NCBI GenBank assembly: GCA_946811185.2
Contig: OX328096.1
Location: 35,414,011 to 35,478,010 of the forward strand
Reading direction: 5' to 3'
Length of the DNA: 64,000 bases
Source: Hippopus hippopus
Lineage: Eukaryota > Mollusca > Bivalvia > Cardiida > Cardiidae
Shown here: piece after piece, positions 57,201-63,113 of the stretch
Position numbering within the stretch: the first letter of the stretch is position 1
Layout: each line of letters begins with the position of its first letter
Notes under the pieces: generated by a model
Database searches by the model: none
The model's input: the letters and a program-made list of their open reading frames with translations, nothing else
What the model was told of the DNA's origin: nothing
Position numbers and translations under genes: made by a program

Positions 57201-60010
57201 ACATCTGAGCTAAATACAGAAAAAAAAATCATGACAATTTGACAAGTGGGTGATAAAATTTCAAGCATGCAACTGACTGACATTTTTCATGGCATGTCAA
57301 AAAACAATATGTAACATGCAACTAATAAAAATATCACATGCAGCATATCTTTGTGTGATACTGTGAGGCTAGCATACATGGCATGCATTAACCCTTTACC
57401 ACACAATCCAGAGTTTTAGTTTCACAAATCTTGGCAGGAAGGCTTTTGAAAACAGTGTGAGAAAAGGAGAAAAAGCTGATCCTTTTCACAAAATGTTTTC
57501 TACCCAGTGAGGGAGCTTAAACTTATTTAACCAATTTTGAATTTGTCTTTTGCAGATCTTCTTCATTTGAAAGAGTCTAACATTTTTATTTGGGAAAAGG
57601 TTAAAGTGAAAATGAAAATGTGTCTCAAACTACAAAAAAAATTAACAAAACAAAAATGGATGCACTGGGAATATTAACCCTTTACCTAATGACCCTCATT
57701 TTCATGACTCTATGAAAGCTTTTTAATAACATCATGAGAACAGGAGAAAATGCTCATAACTAGTCTTCGCTCCGTTACCCATTACATTTTCTACTTTTTA
57801 GCCCTTCATTACACAATCCAGTGATTTAACAGGCCTGAGAAAAAATTCTTTTGAAAACATTTGGGGAAAAGAAGATAAATGCTGGTAATCAGCATTTTCT
57901 CTTTTTCCCACAATGTTTTCTACCATTTCAAAGATGAATTCAATAATTTCAGCCACATTTGATATGTCATCTGCAAATGCTTTCATTTTAAACATGTGTA
58001 AAAGTTGATCCTTTGGTAAAGAGCTAAAATACAATCCCATCATTTGGGTCTCATTTATTCTATTGTCTGCTGGTGCTTTTAACATGGAGTGGTAAAGAGA
58101 AAAAAAATTAACAAGAAAAAAAAGTACCTAGAAAAATCACCCTGAAATAAATGAATATAAATGAAAGTTAAAAATAGATAGACTAATCTCTAGGATGCCA
58201 AATAAAACATTTTTTTCCTGTTACAGACAATGAAGATCAAGTTCAGACTGTCTGATCTTGATCTCCTCTGTCTAATATTTCAGGAGATTTTTAGAACAAA
58301 ACTGTCTTGAAACTGCAAATTCTGAGAACTTTCTTTCCATTTTATGAATATGGCACACTTCGGATTGGAAAAAAGGAAAAAACGATAAATGACATGAAAT
58401 ATTACTCAGAACTCCTACAAGAGTTGATACTTTGTTAAAAGAAAAACAAAAGAAAAAATCAATTAATTGTAGTGTTTCTTTCAACTTATTGCAAAATCAT
58501 TAGATAAGCATGCAGCCTGGTAGATTTCATCAGAGATTTATATTTGTTATATGTTTCATGTAAAAACCTGTTTGCTCTCCTTCAAGAAACAACATTCACA
58601 TCTATTTAAAACATTATGAATCAAATGTCTGCCATAGGCTTTTGTATTTTCTTTCCTACAGAAAATCCACACATTACTTCTACTTCATCTATTATATATT
58701 AAATGCATACAAAGTGTCATCGTATACAAAAAATATCTAATGAGGTTGGGAGAATGATAATTGTCGAGCACTGGCAAGACAATTATTAATTCTCACAACT
58801 GAGTTAGATATTTTTGATATACAACATCACTATGTACACATTATATCTATCTTTTAACATGAGATTAGTTGGTGTATATTATTTCTAACAATGACAAACA
58901 TGAAGCTAGCAGTATATGCAGATGATGTAGATATGGATTAGTTGTAATAATGCTGTCATGATAATAATGCTGTTATGATTGATGTTGACTATGTCATAAA
59001 GTGCAATGTTTACCTGCAGAAAATTCATTCATGATCCATAAATATCCGTGGTATATCAAAAATAAATGCGGCATAAACATTATTACATGGATATTTAGCA
59101 AGTTGAAAGATAAATAATAATACTAATTCTAAGGAAAAACTAATAAAAATGGAAACACTTCCATTCTCAGTATATGTTAACCCTGCTTGCCAGGTAAAAC
59201 TTGAGCTGTTCCTGAACAATCGGTACAATCTGTTTTTTTGATCCAGTTCGTCAAATATCTCATATAGATATTCTGAGAACAACAGTGTGAAAAAAGCAGC
59301 CATTCACTTTTTTGGAGTTTTGAGGAACAGCACTAATCATTTAAAGTACCATAAGTAGATTGATAATTAAAAATCTTTATTGTCATTGAGTTGCTGGCAT
59401 ATATTTACAAATCTTTAAATGAATTGCTGGTGACTATGTTTGAGCATAGGGTAATTCTCAAATATGTTATAAATGCCCCCTTTAAACAAATTTGCAGCAG
59501 AAAACTTTATGCACATCCCTATGAAATATGGTCAGTCATCATCAATTAACTCTTTACCACATGACAAAAATGCAGATTTGTCCAAATGGAACGCGTTTGA
59601 AAATGACAAATTAAATTTGGCTCAAATGATGGAACTTGTTTTTAAACTGTAAGAAAACATTGTGGGAAAATGAGAAAAAGCTGGTTATCGGCATTTTCTC
59701 CTTTTTCGAAAATGTTTTCAAAAGGCTTCTTTCTCAGGATTGTTAAAACTTGGGATTGCGTGGTAAAGAGTCCATGCTTTTTTCAGATTACATGTGCATA
59801 CTTTGTGGCAAAATGAGACATTTGTCATTAGCAGTTTCTTTTCAATTTGCAAAATTTTCAAATGGGGGCATGTTGCAAAACTGAAATACATGTATTTGAA
59901 TTGTGAGTACTAATGTGATAATCCAAAATGAAGATAAACTGTAAAAAGTATCCATACCTTTTGTTAATGTTCTTGCCATTGACATTCTTGTCCCAGGACC
60001 TCCTTTACCC
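30130..60010 (-). CDS. HEAT/armadillo-repeat protein gene, HEATR4-like (3' part, 12 exons)
   Basis: Transcript order: 60010-59958, 46641-46568, 45882-45705, 44389-44268, 43756-43571, 42760-42631, 42332-42184, 41824-41751, 38646-38595, 38046-37960, 35382-35291, 30241-30130. All introns are GT-AG and every phase matches, giving one frame of about 436 codons ending in TGA; the 5' part is beyond the window or unseen. The product is a chain of helical repeats with phrases such as RRDAAKHLGLLRCGDAMVFF, DTHVKAKALEVL, LWDDPTRDVKIASAKALAAL and EDVDEDIRAQAVISV. Such solenoids are binding scaffolds. The order of motifs reminds me of vertebrate HEATR4 (HEATR9 is the alternative), from memory and without alignment. 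Introns are packed with MITEs, two mariners, a foldback and SINEs, and one contains the microexon array. Confidence 0.8.
31254..31675 (+). repeat. Two adjacent TTAA MITEs in the same orientation
   Basis: First copy CTACCAAACAATCCCATG to about 31445. Second TTACCCTTAACCACACAATCC to GTTTTGTAATGAGTCG. Both hairpin cores are mismatched (GTGTCAAAAGCAGAAAATGC; GTGTCAAGAAGAAAATACTAG). Confidence 0.65.
32310..32508 (+). repeat. TTAA MITE with deleted left hairpin arm
   Basis: CCCTTTATCCTGAATTTTCAC to GTGTGGTAAAGAGTTAA. The sequence jumps from TTTTGAAAACATTG directly to GTAACCAGCAATTTC. Confidence 0.6.
32791..33206. repeat. Second-family MITE interrupted by a TTAA MITE
   Basis: The host copy reads GCCTGCACAGGCTGTCCTGG to TTTTTTGCATG, then resumes AAGGACTGTTCTACCTCACG and ends GCATTAAACACCTTTTTGCC. 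The inserted MITE body spans 32856-33076 with TTAA at 32852-32855 and 33077-33080. Its core (about 32960-33024) has one mismatch. This is a second independent case of TTAA duplication. Confidence 0.85.
33291..34629 (+). mobile_element. mariner (DD34D) element, copy 1
   Basis: Left inverted repeat CGAGGGCTGTTCGATATGTA preceded by TA (33289-33290). The right repeat TACATATCGAACAACCC has lost its last bases, so the end near 34629 is approximate. Encodes a broken transposase. Confidence 0.88.
33483..34555 (+). pseudogene. mariner transposase, copy 1 (two stops, one frameshift)
   Basis: DD34D mariner transposase: N-terminal helix-turn-helix (VMQIFTELGEVYGSDKVSYE), WVPHIL-type linker (ARWIPHILTDDQ), then TGDEKWVHYFE (first Asp), LLHDNAPSHTS (second) and PYSPDLAPCDFFLF (third), with 34 residues between the last two. 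Lesions are TGA at 33837 (CGA in copy 2), a one-base deletion near 34029 (AAAC to AAC after WLT), and TGA at 34418 (CGA in copy 2). All catalytic Asp codons survive, but the protein cannot be made in one piece. Confidence 0.85.
34723..34931. repeat. Third MITE family, full-length copy
   Basis: TTAACCCTTAATGCACC at the left and CTAAGGATTAAGGG at the right; centre AGATCAAGATCATTCTGC with GTGCAGTCTGATCTTTG. Compare 9935-10118. Confidence 0.65.
35291..35382 (-). CDS. HEATR4-like exon (IARTFATLQLTDKRV)
   Basis: Acceptor TTTACTTTCAG|ATTG, donor CCAG|GTATGA. 30 codons plus two bases (phase 0 in, 2 out). Codes a helical pair IARTFATLQLTDKRVLRALR ending EGALS. Confidence 0.8.
35701..35915 (-). mobile_element. 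tRNA-derived SINE, reverse orientation
   Basis: Minus strand: head GCCTATCTGGGTAGCTCAG with box A and a weak box B (GGTTGCAGAC), then the body ending CAGTGCACC-type sequence. The 3' tail is truncated. Confidence 0.7.
36588..37761 (-). mobile_element. Terminal-hairpin element, copy 3 (reverse)
   Basis: CAAGAGGGCCATACTGGCC at the left is the family 3' palindrome inverted. TTCCCCTTGAGCAC ... TGCTCACATGAGG at the right is its 5' hairpin. The interior is an array of about 110-125-bp units (GACCTAGTGACCTAGTTTTT, ATATCATCAAGACAAACATT, GGCCTCTAGAGTGTACACAA), homologous to the second array of copy 1. Confidence 0.7.
37960..38046 (-). CDS. HEATR4-like exon (GTLEMKNEKIIRLLLEMLEL)
   Basis: Acceptor TTTTTCACAG|GGAA, donor GATG|GTATGC. 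29 codons, phase 0-0. Amphipathic helix IIRLLLEMLELDASEYVRLM. Confidence 0.85.
38324..38551 (+). repeat. TTAA MITE in a HEATR4-like intron, near-perfect core
   Basis: TTAACCCTCTACCAAACAAGC to GTCATTTGGTAAAGGGTTGA. The core at about 38378-38442 differs from perfect pairing at one base (CCCAAAATG). Confidence 0.85.
38595..38646 (-). CDS. HEATR4-like exon (RLEDVDEDIRAQAVISV)
   Basis: Acceptor TTTTTGTTACAG|GAGA, donor TGTG|GTAAAT. One base completing Lys plus 17 codons. A classic HEAT-type helix (D-D-R-A-V pattern). Confidence 0.85.
38709..39006. repeat. Foldback element (about 50-nt outer arms plus inner arms)
   Basis: GGGCTCCGTTTTACTAAGG and CCTTAGTAAAACGGGGCCC are the ends. ACAAAATTTGCCTAAGTTTT / TACGCAAATTTTGTTCGTA and an inner pair (AAATCAAAGTTTCCTGGA / CCAGGAAACTTTGATTAAT) extend the pairing across nearly the full length. 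Confidence 0.8.
39219..41323. mobile_element. Possible pogo/Tigger-type element ends flanked by TA
   Basis: CAGTCGAGCCGCGTTAATCC at the left and CCGGATAAACGAGGTTCGACTG-type sequence at the right are inverted, CAG-initiated and flanked by TA (39217-39218 and 41324-41325). TCCGGAAA motifs recur near both ends. No transposase frame. A shorter reading, 39219-39419 alone, also has similar inverted ends. A TTAA MITE (40295-40524) and two third-family fragments (39620-39715, 40618-40710) lie inside. Confidence 0.5.
40295..40524 (-). repeat. TTAA MITE, copy
   Basis: TTAACTCTTTACCACATGAC to GTGTGGTAAAGGGTTAA. Core ATTGGAAAAGGAGAAAATGC with CACTTTCTCCTTTTCCAAC. Confidence 0.8.
41751..41824 (-). CDS. 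HEATR4-like exon (DVKIASAKALAALGMFSKAC)
   Basis: Acceptor CATTTTTCAG|GATG, donor GAAAA|GTAAGT. 24 codons plus two bases. Ends CDRIEK when joined. Confidence 0.85.
42184..42332 (-). CDS. HEATR4-like exon (LKLGLALAGKEHVCKRGEEE)
   Basis: Acceptor TAATTTCTAG|GTCA, donor CCAGA|GTAAGC. Two bases plus 49 codons. Starts QTVPKKATKGIRI after the split Gly and ends LLERKLWDDPTR. Confidence 0.82.
42631..42760 (-). CDS. HEATR4-like exon (ALEVLVKQLNCTSWEVVQHI)
   Basis: Acceptor CTCGTTACACAG|GCTT, donor TTAG|GTATCA. 43 codons plus one base. Two HEAT-like helices, the second KYRALAADLLIILG. Confidence 0.85.
42989..43197 (+). repeat. TTAA MITE in a HEATR4-like intron
   Basis: ACCCATTTACCACACAACCC to ACATTTGGTAAAGAGTTAA. 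Core GTTGCAAAAGGAGAAAATGC pairs with GCATTTTCTCCTTTTCGCAC. Confidence 0.8.
43571..43756 (-). CDS. HEATR4-like exon (SHFCRNPDPDDPNAFDASVL)
   Basis: Acceptor TTTTTCTTCAG|AAAA, donor CAAAG|GTAAAG. 62 codons, phase 0-0, the longest exon found. CRNPDPDDPNAFDASVLLGK is the most distinctive peptide for a database search. Confidence 0.88.
44268..44389 (-). CDS. HEATR4-like exon (CWDEDVVQVILKYLVLGNTE)
   Basis: Acceptor TTTTTGTACAG|GTTG, donor CAAG|GTATCA. Two bases plus 40 codons. IRQDLIRNMIDGKNIQYANK closes the exon. Confidence 0.87.
44430..44596 (-). mobile_element. 5'-truncated SINE in a HEATR4-like intron
   Basis: Plus strand shows GATTGATTGATTGTATGG (tail), TTTAACGCCGTTTTCAACAT, GGCCAGTGCACCTATCCATG and CATAATCATCGTCGAAAC. 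No tRNA head. Confidence 0.75.
44732..45168. repeat. Two adjacent TTAA MITEs in opposite orientation
   Basis: First copy TTAACCCTTTACCACACAAT to GTCATGTGGTACAGAT with a well-paired core. The second (44951-45168) starts without its terminus and ends GTGTGGTAAAAGGTCAA. Confidence 0.75.
45350..45566 (+). repeat. TTAA MITE in a HEATR4-like intron
   Basis: CTCATCCTTTACTACACAATT to ACTTGATAAAGAGTTAA. Core GTGAAAAAAGGAGAAAATGC with GCATTTTCTCCTTTTCC. Confidence 0.75.
45705..45882 (-). CDS. HEATR4-like exon (TLVHVSLVSRRVEERRDAAK)
   Basis: Acceptor TATTTATCCCAG|ACTC, donor CTAG|GTATGA. 59 codons plus one base. Contains two HEAT units, GDAMVFFALKERLRVDEDSR and VKYEASKSLILLG. Confidence 0.88.
46104..46260. 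repeat. Third MITE family fragments in HEATR4-like introns
   Basis: GATCCAAGATCAGACTG with GTGCAGTCTGACGTC here. Similar palindromes occur at about 46690-46770, 46935-46990 (ATCTAAGATCAGACTGC / TAGTCTGATCTCAGATC), 47905-47960, 42898-42960 and 58215-58275. Confidence 0.5.
46568..46641 (-). CDS. HEATR4-like exon (STWSKIKPSSRGKEYSGLKW)
   Basis: Acceptor TAATATTGCAG|CAAG, donor CAAG|GTAAGA. Two bases plus 24 codons. The two leading bases CA complete a Gly/Ala-class codon with the final G of the exon at 59958 or of a microexon (GCA, Ala). Confidence 0.8.
48010..48228 (-). repeat. TTAA MITE, degraded copy
   Basis: ACTAAGTTTTAGACTCATGC start; core GTTGGAACAGAAGAAAATGC with GCATTTTCTTCTTTTCCCAC. 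Confidence 0.55.
48330..48550 (+). repeat. TTAA MITE just downstream of a microexon
   Basis: CCGTTTACTAAACATTCCTG to CTCATTTGGTACATAG. Core GTTGGGATAGGAGAAAATGC with GCATTTTCTCCTTTTCC. On the transcript it lies about 35 bases past the donor of the microexon at 48585. Confidence 0.7.
48585..48608 (-). CDS. 24-nt microexon copy A of the HEATR4-like gene
   Basis: Acceptor CATTGTCACAG|AAAGG, donor CAGGAG|GTATGA. Inserted between the exons at 59958 and 46568 it keeps phase (1 in, 1 out) and adds ERSEGQTG. Confidence 0.6.
49024..49047 (-). CDS. 24-nt microexon copy B
   Basis: Acceptor TTTTGTAGCAG|AGACG (tandem TAGCAG gives an optional extra CAG), donor CAGGAG|GTATAA. Would add ETFESETG. Confidence 0.55.
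49111..49233. repeat. 123-bp foldback between microexon copies B and C
   Basis: GTGTATGATCGAAATTTCTT pairs with AAGAAATTTTGATCATACAC-type sequence at the right; inner arms AAAAGCAAAGGC / GCCTTTGCTTTT. Its absence beside the other microexons indicates a later insertion into the duplicated unit. Confidence 0.8.
49361..49490. repeat. Low-copy repeat shared with 58928-59070
   Basis: GATATGGACTAGTTGTAAT, TGATGTTGACTATGTCATAAA and AAAATTCATTCATG recur at 58928-59070. In both places a foldback lies just to the left (49111 and 58717). Confidence 0.6.
49595..49615 (-). pseudogene. Dead microexon copy C (21 nt, donor lost)
   Basis: TTATAGCAG|AAAGGTCTGG lacks three internal bases. The donor reads CAGGAG|GAATGA, so GT has become GA. 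The flanking intron matches that of the live copies. Confidence 0.6.
49728..49751 (-). CDS. 24-nt microexon copy D
   Basis: Acceptor TTTTATTGTAGCAG|AGAGG (TAGCAG tandem acceptor), donor CAGGAG|GTACAA. Would add ERSESETG. The first copy met by the transcript. Confidence 0.6.
50023..51360 (+). mobile_element. mariner (DD34D) element, copy 2, intact ends
   Basis: CGAGGGCTGTTCGATATGTA at the left, TACATATCGAACAACCCTCG at the right, TA on both sides (50021-50022 and 51361-51362). 1,338 bp. Lies in the 13.3-kb HEATR4-like intron, opposite to the gene. Confidence 0.92.
50215..51287 (+). pseudogene. mariner transposase, copy 2 (one stop, one frameshift)
   Basis: Same protein as copy 1. TGA at 50419 replaces CGA (intact in copy 3; CAA in copy 1). 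A one-base deletion near 50775 (GGTAAAACCCTG where copy 3 has GGTAGAAGGCCTG) shifts frame, and the rest runs open from 50868 to TAA at 51287. Catalytic Asp residues are present (TCDKTW, LLHDNAPSH, SPDLAPCDFF). The TGDE-type motif has become TCDK. Confidence 0.87.
51361..51926. other. Intronic stretch without recognised features
   Basis: AT-rich, between mariner copy 2 and the terminal-hairpin element. Short frames on both strands have no support. Confidence 0.5.
51927..56239 (-). mobile_element. Terminal-hairpin element, copy 4 (4.3 kb, reverse, long tandem array)
   Basis: The left end CAAGAGGGCCAAGATGGCCC is the family 3' palindrome inverted. The right end pairs AGCTCCCCTTGAGCAC with GTGCCCAGGTGAGCT and is flanked by A-tracts. 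The interior from about 52,430 is a tandem array of about 337-bp units, sometimes expanded to about 480 bp by an extra partial unit. Each has AAAATTTCACGAACAATTTT, AAATCTGACCAGCGGTTTCA, GTTGCCATGGCAACCAGAG and CCACCACCACC runs. Open frames inside are by-products of the repetition. Confidence 0.75.
52868..56044. promoter_or_regulatory. Nine perfect RFX-type palindromes in the tandem array
   Basis: GTTGCCATGGCAAC occurs at 52868, 53352, 53828, 54159, 54498, 54834, 55207, 55693 and 56031. It is identical on both strands and fits the X-box bound by RFX transcription factors (two GTTGCC half-sites, 2-bp spacer). Binding in vivo is inference. Confidence 0.55.
56355..56545 (-). repeat. TTAA MITE, degraded copy cut by a SINE
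   Basis: AACTCTTTATTAGAAGAAC, core GATTGGAAAGAGGAGAAAAT with CCTCCATTTTCCATCATG, TTCCTCAGGGTTGTTAAAAT, then the SINE begins. The terminus resumes at 56862 (ATGGGAGTGTTTGGTAAAAG). Confidence 0.65.
56553..56860 (+). mobile_element. Full-length tRNA-derived SINE in a TTAA MITE
   Basis: Head AGCCCCGGTAGCTCAGTTC (box A) with GGTTAGATTCCC (box B-like). The body has AAAGCAGCCAGTGGATTGG and GATAGGTGCACTGGCCACC, and the tail is CAATCAATCAATAAAA. AAATATGG occurs at 56538 and 56857, a probable target duplication. Confidence 0.82.
57388..57603 (+). repeat. TTAA MITE, copy
   Basis: TTAACCCTTTACCACACAATCC to TTATTTGGGAAAAGGTTAA. The hairpin core is shortened (GAGAAAAGGAGAAAAAGC ... TGATCCTTTTCAC). Confidence 0.7.
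57675..58028 (+). repeat. Partial plus complete TTAA MITE
   Basis: A left-half copy (TTAACCCTTTACCTAATGACC) runs into a second, full copy (about 57800-58028, CCCTTCATTACACAATCC to CTTTGGTAAAGAGCTAA). Confidence 0.65.
58717..58830. repeat. Foldback with about 45-nt arms
   Basis: GTCATCGTATACAAAAAATA and AGATATTTTTGATATACAAC are inverted, with inner arms GAGAATGATAATTGTC / GACAATTATTAATTCTC around CGAGCACTGGCAA. It precedes the shared repeat at 58928-59070. Confidence 0.75.
59546..59772 (-). repeat. TTAA MITE, copy upstream of the last microexon-intron boundary
   Basis: TTAACTCTTTACCACATGAC to GCGTGGTAAAGAGTCC. Core GTGGGAAAATGAGAAAAAGC with GGCATTTTCTCCTTTTTCG. It lies 186 bp inside the intron from the donor at 59957. 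Confidence 0.75.
59958..60010 (-). CDS. HEATR4-like exon, most upstream recovered (GKGGPGTRMSMARTLTK)
   Basis: Acceptor GCTTTATTTACAG|GGGT, donor AAAAG|GTATGG. One base, 17 codons, one base. Phase agrees with the exon at 46568 directly or through any microexon. It is basic and not HEAT-like. Because the next exon is 13.3 kb away, the assignment rests on phase and strand. Confidence 0.6.
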
Positions 60011-61360
60011 CTGTAAATAAAGCAATATAAATATACATGTATAGGCATAGATATGATTTGAATATATGTGAAATGGCAAATAACATGTGGACACAGTTAA
60101 TCCTTGTACCAAGTTCTATGAATTATTTTTGAGGATAAAACTTACAAAAACATTACAAAATTTCACAGAAACAATTGGCAATAATTCTAGAAATAAATGA
60201 GCCCAATATCTCAAATTTTAATATTATCCCTGTAAACCCTTTTTCTGTTAGTTTGGTGGTATTGTGTTTGGAAATACCCTAGTGAAAGTGCTTACAAAAA
60301 ACATGTCTGCATCACATTAATGTGACTTGTGACTTACTGATTCAAATAAAATGAAACAAACTTAGCTCAAGGCCTGCATTTGTCATCAATGCATAGTATA
60401 TGTATTGTTCTAATTCTGAATTTTAAGAGTAGCCACCTGATTGGCCACTTAAGGTGGTTACTCTTGGAATTACAAACAACCTTTGATTTCAAAAAAGTTG
60501 GAAGATACAACATAATATTATCCGTTTAAATCTTCAAACTGTCAAAAATTAAATGGACATTTTCCCTTTAAAAAATTACAACTCAGTCTAGAGGACATGG
60601 TAAATCAAGAATCAAACTTTTGTCTCATACTGTCTGATCTTACTCTACATGCTTCACAAAACAACCTTAACCCTTTACCACACAAGCCCAAGTTTAAACA
60701 ACCTTGAGAAAGGAGGCTTTCGAGAACACTATGGGAAACAGAGAAATGCTTGTTATCTACATTTTTTCCTTCTCCTGCAATGTTTTCTACCCTTCAAATT
60801 ACTAATTTCAGTTGTTGGGTCACTTTTACTTTGTCCTCTGCAATCACTTTGAATTTAGACAATGCTAAAGTATTGTCGTTTGGTAAAGAGTTGAGTTGAG
60901 CCTAGCATTTATAGAATGGATGTATGAACTAGAGGTGTCACTGAATGTGACTAAATACCCCTGCCAGCGCTTTGACAGAAACAGGCAATTTAACAAAAAA
61001 TTTTCTAAGTTCAAGGGGAGATCACCCTTGAATCATAGGGAGTAGATGATTGAAAACTGCATCTTGCACAACTTCAGTATACGATCAATGTATCAACAAA
61101 CTTTCAATACAATAGCAGCAAAACTGTAGGAAGAGTTCGCGACACAAAATCACTAGTATTTTGTACACAGACGGACACACAGACATACGGACGGACGGAC
61201 AGACAGACTGATTCCAGTATACCTCCGAAAACATTAATTTTGTGGGGGTATAAAAATGTTATTGTTAAAGAAATGTGCAGAACTTTATCTTTTTTGTCTC
61301 TAATCACTGAAAAAGAAGTTATATGAGACATGACAGTACATACACAGACAGCAGAAAATA
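60011..61360. other. Upstream intron or flank: MITE and a small hairpin
   Basis: A 41-nt hairpin at about 60426-60466 (AAGAGTAGCCACCT / AGGTGGTTACTCTT), a TTAA MITE at 60668-60893 (CCCTTTACCACACAAGCCC to GTCGTTTGGTAAAGAGTTGA) and a (GGAC)n run near 61190. No further exon of the HEATR4-like gene was identified. Confidence 0.55.
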
Positions 61361-62687
61361 CGAGGGCTATTCGATATGTAATGTGTATTGTACCACAGCG
61401 CGATAACGCTTTGCACTATTTCGTGGATGATGATACGCTTGAATAGCTCTATTCAATACCTTTCCAACGGTATAAATACGAGCCTTCAGCTCCACATAGT
61501 TTTAAACTTATAGTCATTTCAATAGAGCTAGTCGTTGACCACTGTTGTAAAAATGGTTGGGAAACGGATTAAGAATATTGAAGAAATTAGAGCTTATATA
61601 AAAGTTCGCACAAAACTCGGTCATTCGGTAATGCAGATTTTTACTGAATTGGGGGAAGTTTATGGGTCTGATAAGTATCTTATGAGACAGTTTGTAGTTG
61701 GAGAAAGAAATTTCTGACTGGCACAGAATCCGTCAAAGATGCAGCAAAATCTGGCCGACCTGTGACTGTAACAGAAAAGGCAAATGTCTCAAAAGTCAGG
61801 GAAATAATTGAAAGTGATGGCAGATACATGATTCGTGATATTGCCAACGCTGTTGGCATATCGCTATCGCGGGTGCATTTCATTTTGGAGCGTATTTTGA
61901 AAGTACAAAAGATTTCTGCCAGATGGATACCTCATATATTGACAGATGACCAAAAATGGGTACGAATACAAACCGCTAAGCAATTGCTCAAAATGTTTCC
62001 CAAATTCAATCAAAGACAATTTGCAAACATTGTTACTGGTGACAAAACATGGGTTCACTATTTCGAACCAGTAAGAAAAATTGGAAACAAAATATGGCTA
62101 ACTAAACACGGTAGAAGGCCTGTAGTTGCCAAAAGAAGCACAAGCACAAAGAAGGTTCTTTATTGCATATTCTTCTCATGTGATGGTATAGCCTTACAAA
62201 TTCTGGTGCCGAAGGGCAAAAGTGTTACAGGTCGGTATTACCGAGATGTTATACTAAAAAAGGTCAAGAAATATTATCTTAAATGACGCTGTGTGTCAGG
62301 ATTTAGGCATGTTCGTCTACTTCATGATAATGCTCCATCACATACATCTGAGCTTGTGAAGCAATTTTTGAAGTTGGAGAAGGTTACTGTCTTGCCACAC
62401 CCACCATACTCTCCTGATCTAGCCCCATGTGACTTTTTCCTTTTTCCAAAACTTAAAAAGTTCTTATCTGGTCGTCGTTACAAGTCCCAACAAGCCCTTG
62501 GCTCAGCCATCAGTCAGTGTCTCAAAGGTCTACCTAAATCAGCGTACCGTGACGCATTTCAGAAATGGATTCAGAGATTGAAATTATGTATTTCAAACCG
62601 CGGAGAATACTTTGAAGGGATGTAATGTTCATTTCACTATTTGAGTCGAATGCTTTTGAGATATCTTACAATATCGAACAACCCTCG
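61361..62687 (+). mobile_element. mariner (DD34D) element, copy 3
   Basis: CGAGGGCTATTCGATATGTA at the left. The right end ATATCGAACAACCCTCG has lost about 11 bases inside the repeat relative to copy 2. TA flanks at 61359-61360 and 62688-62689. Confidence 0.9.
61553..62625 (+). pseudogene. mariner transposase, copy 3 (one frameshift, one stop)
   Basis: A one-base deletion near 61674 (AAGTATC where copies 1 and 2 have AAGGTATC or AAGGTACC) ends the first frame. The main frame runs 61762-62286 to TGA where copy 1 has CGA, and continues from 62293 to the TAA at 62625. With only two lesions it is about as intact as copy 2. It keeps the GRRPVVAKRSTSTKKVLYCI segment that is frame-disrupted in the other two. 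Confidence 0.87.
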
Positions 62688-62852
62688 TATGTACAACAAG
62701 CTGTAAGGTAAGTGCTCACACTGTCAAAACAAGAGACTTTTTCATTCATTTCATATTTGTCCTGTAGAATTTACAATTGCTTGAAATTTATCTCCTTTTT
62801 TACCATGTAAGGTAATAAGTTCACTAACAAAGAAAACAAGTACTTGAAAATG

Positions 62853-63113
62853 AGCTGCGCTCTGGCAAAAGGGGGTGCAATACATGTCTGTGATGTATTA
62901 TCCAAAGCAAGTCATCATAGAAGTATGGATCCATAAAATCAATTTGTTCTAATAACTGACAGAAAAATGTGGTAGATTGGTCCTTAGACATGCAAAATGT
63001 GCACTAATTGCAGAAAGTTTCAACTCAGGTCAGCTTGTGCTGACTGTGCAGGCTGACCTGGATAAATGCTTTTTGCAGATACATTTCACCCTCTTTTCAC
63101 AGAGCTTGGCTCA
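62853..63113. repeat. Second MITE family, complete copy
   Basis: GAGCTGCGCTCTGGCAAAAG to CTTTTCACAGAGCTTGGCTC. The central palindrome CAGGTCAGCTTGTGCTGAC / GTGCAGGCTGACCTGG is imperfect. Confidence 0.75.
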
